The notes beneath the pieces were generated by a model. It was not told the DNA's origin, did no database searches, and worked only from the letters and a program-made list of their open reading frames with translations. From contig JADJNS010000007.1 in the NCBI GenBank assembly GCA_016714225.1, forward strand, positions 248,001 to 312,000: a stretch of DNA of 64,000 nucleotides. Reading direction: 5' to 3'. The position numbers and the translations under genes were made by a program. Position 1 is the first letter of the stretch; every line of letters begins with the position of its first letter. This DNA comes from Archangiaceae bacterium (GTDB lineage Bacteria > Myxococcota > Myxococcia > Myxococcales > Myxococcaceae). Of this stretch, positions 58,469 to 64,000 are shown piece by piece.

Positions 58469-60484
58469 TCACTTCACCGCGGTGCCGGGCGGCAGCGGCC
58501 CCGGGTCGACCAGGGTGAGGTCTTTTCCACCCGGGCCGGCGGCGAGCAGCATGCCCTTCGAGGGTATGCCCTTGAGCGGCTTGGGCTTCAGGTTCGCCAC
58601 CACGACCACGTTCTTTCCCACCAGCTGCTCGGGCGTGTACGCCAGGGCGATGCCGGCCACGATGGTGCGCGGCTCGCCCTCGCCGAGGTCGACGCTGAGC
58701 TTGAGCAGCTTGTCGGCCTTCTCGACCTTCTCGGCGGCGAGCACCTTGCCGACCTTGAGCGCCACCTTCGCGAAGTCGTCGTACTCGATCTCTGCCGGTG
58801 GGCCGGCGGGCGCATCGGCCTTCTTTTCCGCCGCGGGAGCCGCCACCTTCTTGGGCGCCTCGGCTGCGGGCGCGGTGGGCTGAATCAGCTTCGCCACCAC
58901 GTCGGCCTCGAGGCGGTTGATGAGCGGCGCGACCTCACCGATCTTCCCGCTCAGCTCGAGCCGGTCGAGCTCGTTGAACTTGAACAGCGGCCGCCCGAAC
59001 TGCTTGCTCAGCTTCTCGGCCAGGCGCGGCACAATGGGCTCGAGCAGCGTGCCGATGAGCAGCACCACCCGCGCGGCCTCGGTGAGAACCTCTTGCGCGC
59101 GCGCCTTGTCGGTCTTCACCAGCTTCCACGGCTCGTGCCGGGTGATGAACAGGTTCGCGGCGGTGCCGATCTCCAAGATGCCCTTCACCGCCTCGCGGAA
59201 GTTCCACTGCTCGAAGGCCTCGCGAATCGCGGGCACCTTGGCGAAGCACTCGGTGTAGAGCGCGTCTTTACCGGCCTTCAGCTCGCCGCCGTACTCGCGC
59301 GAGAGAATCGAGAGCACCCGGTTGGCGAGGTTGCCGAGGTTGTTCACCAGCTCGCCGTTCACCCGCTCGCGGAACTGCTTCAGGTCGAGGTCGAGGTCTT
59401 CAGGCCCCGGCCCCAGCAGCGAGGCGTAGAAGAAGCGCAGGTAAGAGGGGTCGAGCAGCTCGAGGTACGGGCGCGCGTTGATGAAGGTGCCGCGCGACTT
59501 GCTCATCTTGGCGCCCTCGACCGTGAGGTGCCCGTGAATGTGCACGTGGTCGGGCACCTTGTACCCGGCGACGTCGAGCACCGCCGGCCAGAACAAGCAG
59601 TGGAAGTAGACGATGTCTTTGCCGATGCAGTGAATGACCCGGGCGTTCGAGTCTCTCGACCAGAACTGCGCCGCACCGCCGGGCACCTGCTCGGCGGTCG
59701 AGATGTAGCCGATGGGCGCGTCGAGCCAGACGTAGAAGAACTTGTTGGTCTCGCCCGGTATGGCGAAGCCGAAGTACGGCCCGTCGCGGCTGATGTCCCA
59801 GTCGGCGAGGCCCTTCTTGAAGAACTCGCCCAGCTGGGTGGCGAGGCCGGGGTGCATGAAGCCGGGGTCAGAGATCTTCTTCTTCAGCCACTCTTCGCGC
59901 GACTTGAGGTCGAAGAAGAGGTGCTCGGACTTCTTCCACACCGGCGCCTCGCCCGAGATCACCGAGCGGGGGTCGATCAGCTCTTTCGGGGTGAAGGTGG
60001 CGCCGCACTTCTCGCACGCGTCGCCATACTGGTCGGGCTCTTTGCAGTTCGGGCAGGTGCCCTTGATGAAGCGGTCGGCGAGAAAGCGCTGCGCCTTGGG
60101 GTCGTACGGCGCTTCGACGTCGCGGCGCTTGATGGTGCCGGCGGCCTTCAGCTTGCCGTAGATGTCTTCGGCGTAGCGCTGGTTGTCGGGGCTGTTGGTC
60201 GAGCCCCAGGCGTCGAACTTCACGTCGAAGCCGGTGAAGTCGCGCAGGTGCTCTCTGTCCCACGTGGCGATGAACTGCTCGGGGGTGACGCCCTGCTTCT
60301 GGGCGTTGAGCTCGATGGGCGTGCCGTGGGTGTCGTCGGCGCAGACGAACGTCACGTCTTCGCCGCACGACCGCAAGAACCGCACGTAGATGTCGGTCTG
60401 AATGTGCTCGACCATGTGGCCCAGGTGAATGGGGCCGTTGGCGTAGGGCAGCGCGCAGGTGATGAAGGTTCGACGGGTAGCCAC
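58469..60484 (-). CDS. metG: methionyl-tRNA synthetase
   Basis: 671 aa from GTG 60484 with GAGAGG upstream; the longer frame to 60592 lies in holA. The class I HIGH motif is PYANGPIHLGHMVEH and KMSKS is GAKMSKSRGTF. Zinc-knuckle cysteines (CPNC, CEKC) and the anticodon-binding helices are present. The C-terminal EMAP-like tRNA-binding domain (FAKVALKVGKVLAAEKVEKAD … GIPSKGMLLAA) is intact, preceded by an Ala/Lys/Pro linker. It starts 4 nt after holA. Confidence 0.97.
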   Translation of the reverse strand: MATRRTFITCALPYANGPIHLGHMVEHIQTDIYVRFLRSCGEDVTFVCADDTHGTPIELNAQKQGVTPEQFIATWDREHLRDFTGFDVKFDAWGSTNSPDNQRYAEDIYGKLKAAGTIKRRDVEAPYDPKAQRFLADRFIKGTCPNCKEPDQYGDACEKCGATFTPKELIDPRSVISGEAPVWKKSEHLFFDLKSREEWLKKKISDPGFMHPGLATQLGEFFKKGLADWDISRDGPYFGFAIPGETNKFFYVWLDAPIGYISTAEQVPGGAAQFWSRDSNARVIHCIGKDIVYFHCLFWPAVLDVAGYKVPDHVHIHGHLTVEGAKMSKSRGTFINARPYLELLDPSYLRFFYASLLGPGPEDLDLDLKQFRERVNGELVNNLGNLANRVLSILSREYGGELKAGKDALYTECFAKVPAIREAFEQWNFREAVKGILEIGTAANLFITRHEPWKLVKTDKARAQEVLTEAARVVLLIGTLLEPIVPRLAEKLSKQFGRPLFKFNELDRLELSGKIGEVAPLINRLEADVVAKLIQPTAPAAEAPKKVAAPAAEKKADAPAGPPAEIEYDDFAKVALKVGKVLAAEKVEKADKLLKLSVDLGEGEPRTIVAGIALAYTPEQLVGKNVVVVANLKPKPLKGIPSKGMLLAAGPGGKDLTLVDPGPLPPGTAVK

Positions 60485-60488
60485 TTTG

Positions 60489-61853
60489 TTACCTCTCTTG
60501 TTCGCGGCGAATGGTCGCCAGGCCCGAGTCCCAGGCCGACGCGCGACCACACAGGGTCCAGACCAGGCGCTCGAGCACCAGCTCGTCTCCACCGAATTTG
60601 AGGGCCAGGTCAGACTCGGCGCAGCTCGACAGGCCCGACAGCAGCACCTTGCGGCCGTAGCCCGCCGCCGACTGCATGCCCATGAACGCGGCGTAGGGGT
60701 GCGGCACGCGGGTCTTCGCGGCCTTGGCCTCGGCTTCGATCTGCGGGAACACCCGGGTCTGGAAGTCGTTGTAGTTGCGCGGCGGCTTGCCCCCGCTGAG
60801 CGCCACCATGCGCTCGTGGTTCATCAGCAGCGTGCGCACGATGCTGGTGATGGCGCCGAGCAGCTGCAGCGGCGCGCTGCCCTGGGCGATCGCCTCGTGC
60901 AGGTACTTCATGGTGGCGTCGTAGTCGCGCTTCTGCAGCGCGTCCGAGAGCTCGAGGTACTCTTCTTCGCGCGCGTGCCCTACCAACAGCTCGACGTCGC
61001 GCTGCCCGATCACCGGCGCCTCGACGTAGACCGCCAGCTTGTTGAGCTCAGAGGCGAGCAGACGGAAGTTGCCGCCCACCCGGTCTTTGAGCTTCTCGAG
61101 CGCGCCGGGGCCGAGCTTCTTGCCGAACGGCTTCAGGGTCTCGGCCGAGAACTCGGTGAGGTCGAGATCTTTGAGGCGGCCGGCGACCTTGCGCTCGATG
61201 AAGGTGCCCTGGTCTTTCACCAGCTTCACGAAGGGCGACTTCGACTCGAGGTCGGTGGCGGCGATCACCAGAACCTGCCCCTTGCCCGCTCCCTTGGTGA
61301 GCAGCTCGAGCAGCGCCGAGTCGTCGCCCTGCGGCGCGGTGAGCCCCTCGGCGAGGCAGAACTCGGAGACCTCTTTCAAGAACTGCAGGTCGGGGCCGCT
61401 CAGCGAGATGCCCAGCTCGCGCTCCCAGGCGTCCGAGTCGGCGGGGTCGAGCTCTCTCGGGCCCCAGCCGGCACGCGCGGCGATGGCCAGCACCCGGCGC
61501 GCGGCTTCTTTACGGCGGTTCGCCCTCCACGCGTCTTTCGACTTGCCCAGCGCGTCGGTGCGGCCCTTCTTGGGCGCCAGCCACTCGGGGTCGCGCACCA
61601 GCACCACTTTGCGGCCGGGGAACAGCGGCAGCGTGGCGAGCTCCGAGGCGATCTCCCGCGGCGCGAGCCCGTCGGCGGTGACAAGGTTCAAGCCCGCGGC
61701 GGCGTTCGGCACCAGCTTGTCGACCAGCTGCTCGGCGCCCTTGCGGACCAGGTACTCTTCGCCCCAGAGCAGGTACACCGGCGACTCGTCGTCGGCGTCG
61801 ATGGCCTGCAGCGCGTCTTCGAGCTCGTCGCTCACGGCTGCGGCTTTCAGCAT
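60489..61853 (-). CDS. holA: DNA polymerase III subunit delta (HolA)
   Basis: 454 aa. The clamp-loader delta subunit opens the beta clamp. N-terminal YLLWGEEYLVRKGAEQLV and LPLFPGRKVVLVRDPEWL match HolA; the middle has FIERKVAGRLKDL and RVGGNFRLLASELNKLAVY; the C-terminal helical domain has REEEYLELSDALQKRDYDATMKYLHEA and GAITSIVRTLLMN. It is about 100 residues longer than E. coli HolA (343 aa), mainly from an insertion around residues 85-170. It sits 4 nt upstream of metG. Confidence 0.9.
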   Translation of the reverse strand: MLKAAAVSDELEDALQAIDADDESPVYLLWGEEYLVRKGAEQLVDKLVPNAAAGLNLVTADGLAPREIASELATLPLFPGRKVVLVRDPEWLAPKKGRTDALGKSKDAWRANRRKEAARRVLAIAARAGWGPRELDPADSDAWERELGISLSGPDLQFLKEVSEFCLAEGLTAPQGDDSALLELLTKGAGKGQVLVIAATDLESKSPFVKLVKDQGTFIERKVAGRLKDLDLTEFSAETLKPFGKKLGPGALEKLKDRVGGNFRLLASELNKLAVYVEAPVIGQRDVELLVGHAREEEYLELSDALQKRDYDATMKYLHEAIAQGSAPLQLLGAITSIVRTLLMNHERMVALSGGKPPRNYNDFQTRVFPQIEAEAKAAKTRVPHPYAAFMGMQSAAGYGRKVLLSGLSSCAESDLALKFGGDELVLERLVWTLCGRASAWDSGLATIRREQER

Positions 61854-61889
61854 GAATGCGCCGGGCGCTCCAGCCTGATCAATGGCCGC

Positions 61890-62345
61890 TCAGGCCGAGG
61901 GCGCGCCGGGAATCTTCAGCTTGCCCACGTCGAGCTGGAGCACCGCCTCGCCGAGCGGCAGCGCGTCGCCGGGCTCGACGTAGGTGTAGTCGGGCACGTC
62001 GACCACCACCACGAAGCGCAGGCCGTCGCCGAAGCGCAGAAAGAACGGCGTCGAGCGGCTGCGCGCCCGCGCCTGCTCGGCGAGCGCGTCGGGCACCTCT
62101 TCGATCTCGCCCCGCCCTGCCTTGAGCCGCTTGACGAGCTCTTCGCTCATCTCCATGTCGAGCACCGCCGCGTCGAAGTCGCGGTCGGCGAGCAGCGCCA
62201 CCGCCCCGAGCACGGTCTCGGCCTGAATGAGCGAGCAGCCGGCCTGCTCGAGCCGCTGGTAGGTGGCCTTGGGCAGACCGGTGAACAGCAGCACCCGGCG
62301 CGGGCGGGCAGCGACCAGGGCTTCTTTGGGAAGGGGCGGGTTCAT
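61890..62345 (-). CDS. hypothetical protein with receiver-like N-terminus
   Basis: 151 aa from ATG 62345; the open frame extends upstream inside the transporter gene. The N-terminal half (RRVLLFTGLPKATYQRLEQAGCSLIQAETVLGAVALLADRD-type pattern, with DAAVLDMEMSEELVKRL) resembles a receiver domain, with an Asp where the phospho-acceptor would lie, but too little for a firm call. The C-terminal part has STPFFLRFGDGLRFVVVVD and a strand-rich end VLQLDVGKLKIPG. It overlaps the transporter gene by 4 nt and precedes holA. Confidence 0.7.
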   Translation of the reverse strand: MNPPLPKEALVAARPRRVLLFTGLPKATYQRLEQAGCSLIQAETVLGAVALLADRDFDAAVLDMEMSEELVKRLKAGRGEIEEVPDALAEQARARSRSTPFFLRFGDGLRFVVVVDVPDYTYVEPGDALPLGEAVLQLDVGKLKIPGAPSA

Positions 62346-63568
62346 GCGCGCGATTGTCGCACCGGGCCGACCAGCGCGAAGAACACCAGCGAGAGGGCCA
62401 CCGCGATGAGAAACGTGTGGGGTACGCCGATGGCGTCGGCGAGCACCCCCGAGAGCAGCCCCGGCACCGCCTTGCCCGCCACCTCGATCGCCGCGAGCAC
62501 GGTGTAGTGCGTGGCGCCGATGCGCTTGTCGACCCGCGACATCATCAGCGCGAACATGCACACCGTCAGCGCACCCGAGAAGAAGTGCTCGACGCTCGCC
62601 ACCGCCACCACCACCGGCTTGTCGAGCGGCAGCAGGCCCGCCACCAGCGCCCACTGCGCCACCAGGCCAAGCACCCGCATCGCCGCCGTCACCACCACCG
62701 CGCGCAAGAGCGGCAGCCGGCTGGCGAGCAGCCCGCCGAACAGCGAGCCCCCCAGAGAGGCGGCCATCACCCAGGTGCCCATCAGCGCCGCCACCACCTG
62801 GGGCTCGAAGTGCCTGCCCAGCCACGGCACGAACATCTTGTTGGCCAGGGTCTCGCCCAGTTTGTAGGTGAGCACGAACACCACCAGCGCGCCGGTGCCG
62901 GGCACCTTCATCACCGTGCGCACCCGCTCGAGCAGCTGCCGCCACGAGAGCTTCTCAGGGGTATCGGCCTCGACCGGCCGCTCGGTCTGCGAGAGCAGCA
63001 CGCCCATGCCGAACAGGCAGCAGCCGGCCATCACCCCGAAGATGCCGCGCCAGTGCAGCTCGGCGTACCAGGCCCACAAGAGGCCCCCGCCCACCAGCAT
63101 GCCGACCTTGTAGCCGACCACCTGCGCCGAGTTGCCGTAGCCCAGGTCGGAGTGGCGCAAGCGATCGACCGCGTAGCCGTCGACCGCGATGTCTTGCGTG
63201 GCGGTGAGCGCGTTCATCACCAGCACGATGCCGAGCAGGCGGGCCAGGGCCACGTCGGGCTCGGCGAACGCGGCGGCCACGCACGCGCAGGCGAGCAGCA
63301 GCTGCAGCGGCACGATCCACGTCTTTCTTCGCCCGAACCCTGCGTGCCAGTAGCGATCGATGAACGGCGCCCACAGCGGCTTGAGCAGCCAGGGCAGCGA
63401 GAGCGCGCTGGCGAAGCCGATCTGCGAGTACGAGAGGCCGAGCTTCGACAAGAACGCCGGCAGCGCGGTGTCTTGAAAGCCGTACGGCAACCCCTGCACC
63501 ACGTAGAGGGTCGAGAGCAGCGCGAGGGTGCCGAGGGGTGGCGCCCCACGGGCCGCCGCGGCCGTCAC
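62342..63568 (-). CDS. AmpG-like MFS transporter
   Basis: 408 aa from GTG 63568. Twelve predicted transmembrane helices with the AmpG/RhtX-type pattern: YVVQGLPYGFQDTALPAFL, GLSYSQIGFASALSLPWLLKPLWAPFIDRY, NALTATQDIAVDGYAVD. AmpG imports muropeptides (anhydromuropeptide recycling); related carriers import siderophores. Which is unknown. It overlaps the next gene by 4 nt and holB by 4 nt. Confidence 0.87.
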   Translation of the reverse strand: MTAAAARGAPPLGTLALLSTLYVVQGLPYGFQDTALPAFLSKLGLSYSQIGFASALSLPWLLKPLWAPFIDRYWHAGFGRRKTWIVPLQLLLACACVAAAFAEPDVALARLLGIVLVMNALTATQDIAVDGYAVDRLRHSDLGYGNSAQVVGYKVGMLVGGGLLWAWYAELHWRGIFGVMAGCCLFGMGVLLSQTERPVEADTPEKLSWRQLLERVRTVMKVPGTGALVVFVLTYKLGETLANKMFVPWLGRHFEPQVVAALMGTWVMAASLGGSLFGGLLASRLPLLRAVVVTAAMRVLGLVAQWALVAGLLPLDKPVVVAVASVEHFFSGALTVCMFALMMSRVDKRIGATHYTVLAAIEVAGKAVPGLLSGVLADAIGVPHTFLIAVALSLVFFALVGPVRQSRA

Positions 63569-64000
63569 GCCAGCATCTCGATCAGCATGCGCTCGAGCTG
63601 CAGGCGCACCGCGCCGTTGCGCGCGCTGATGGCGTTCTTGGCCTCGTCGAGCACGGTGAGGCGGCGCAGAATCGCCGGCGCCGCGTCTTTCGCCGCCGCG
63701 GTCTTGGCCAGCTCGAGCAGGTCGGCGTTGACCAGCGAGGTGGCCCCGGCCTGGGCGGCCACCACGTCGCGCAGCCACACCTGCAGCACGTCGAGGCAGT
63801 CTTCGGCCTCGACCCGGCCGTCGCCGTAGACCTCGGCGAAGTTGAGCCAGCCGCGCGCGTCGGTGCGCTGCAGGGCCTCGAAGGCCTCGATGATCTCCCG
63901 GCGCTTCTCGAGGCCCTTCACGTCCATCTCGAGCGCGCGCGAGCGACCCGCCGGCGAGCCGCGCGACCTGGGTGGCGAGCTCGGGCGGAGAGCTTACGCT
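63565..64000 (-). pseudogene. holB: DNA polymerase III delta' subunit (HolB), C-terminal part, frameshifted
   Basis: Only the 3' end is in the window. The last 120 residues, from an internal Met at 63927, are in one frame (EKRREIIEAFEAL … LVNADLLELAKT … LTVLDEAKNAISARNGAVRLQLERMLIEML), the delta' C-terminal collar domain. Upstream, the expected ELATQVARLAGGSLARA continuation is in another frame. The join is at the (GC)4 tract 63933-63940; one extra GC gives a single frame (GSLARALEMD). A real frameshift in an essential clamp-loader gene is unlikely, so a sequence or assembly error is the preferred reading. Confidence 0.78.

Noticed and set aside
57422..60601. A 1059-codon plus-strand open frame opposite HEAT and metG
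   Set aside because: It is the antisense of two well-supported genes; the deduced protein is Arg/Leu/Val/Gly-rich without domains, as expected from reverse frames of high-GC genes.

Overview
The window is a stretch of a very GC-rich bacterial chromosome, almost certainly from a myxobacterium or close relative (Myxococcota). Pointers to this are the many lipoproteins with Gly-rich linkers directly after the lipobox, a Ser/Thr kinase with PEGA-like repeats, paralogous PilZ and DUF4388-type domains, a caspase-family protein, an ether-lipid synthase candidate and an amidase ending in a MYXO-CTERM-like tail. No complete mobile element, CRISPR array or rRNA operon was seen.

Layout. 1-2.8 kb: a hypothetical gene, a Crp/Fnr-type regulator followed by a CRP-like palindrome, and small proteins. 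2.8-4.4 kb: thiS-thiG-thiE (thiamine thiazole synthesis and thiamine-phosphate synthase). 4.5-14.5 kb: a tightly coupled operon of three membrane/secreted proteins (DUF4129- and DUF4350-like) running into a complete cytochrome c maturation set, ccmABCDEFGH plus a CcmI-like protein. 14.6-24 kb: PEGA-type kinase, two multi-repeat lipoproteins, a triple DsbA-like protein diverging from a TusA-like protein, and a PilZ protein. 24-32 kb: an ABC exporter, a DUF4388 protein and a glutaredoxin whose start codons overlap back to back, an aminotransferase, an EVE-domain ORF without a normal start codon, and an alkyl-DHAP-synthase-like flavoprotein. 32-34 kb: tRNA-Gln, a frameshifted LysM/phage-tail-lysozyme gene, and an ABM-like/ArsR gene pair behind two tandem 16-bp operators. 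34-40 kb: gap-pgk-tpiA-secG-tRNA-Leu on the minus strand, preceded by a large amidase. 40-48 kb: cytochrome c lipoprotein, beta-helix lipoprotein, YfiR/TonB-receptor pair, and an ECF sigma / anti-sigma / caspase operon. 48-57 kb: DgkA, a flavoprotein, an OB-fold protein, a MshEN-HD-GYP-receiver-DUF4388 fusion and tatD. 57-64 kb: a minus-strand run of holB (partial), an AmpG-like transporter, a small protein, holA, metG and a HEAT-repeat protein.

The main themes are envelope redox chemistry (Ccm system, DsbA-like protein, cytochrome c), central carbon metabolism joined to secretion (gap-pgk-tpiA-secG), and signalling (kinase, HD-GYP fusion, PilZ, ECF sigma/caspase).

Three genes are broken by small indels: two look like loss of one GC from a (GC)n tract, one like loss of a G. 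A fourth (EVE) has ATC where ATG is expected. Either this assembly carries residual errors or these loci are truly disrupted; this should be settled before drawing biological conclusions from them.
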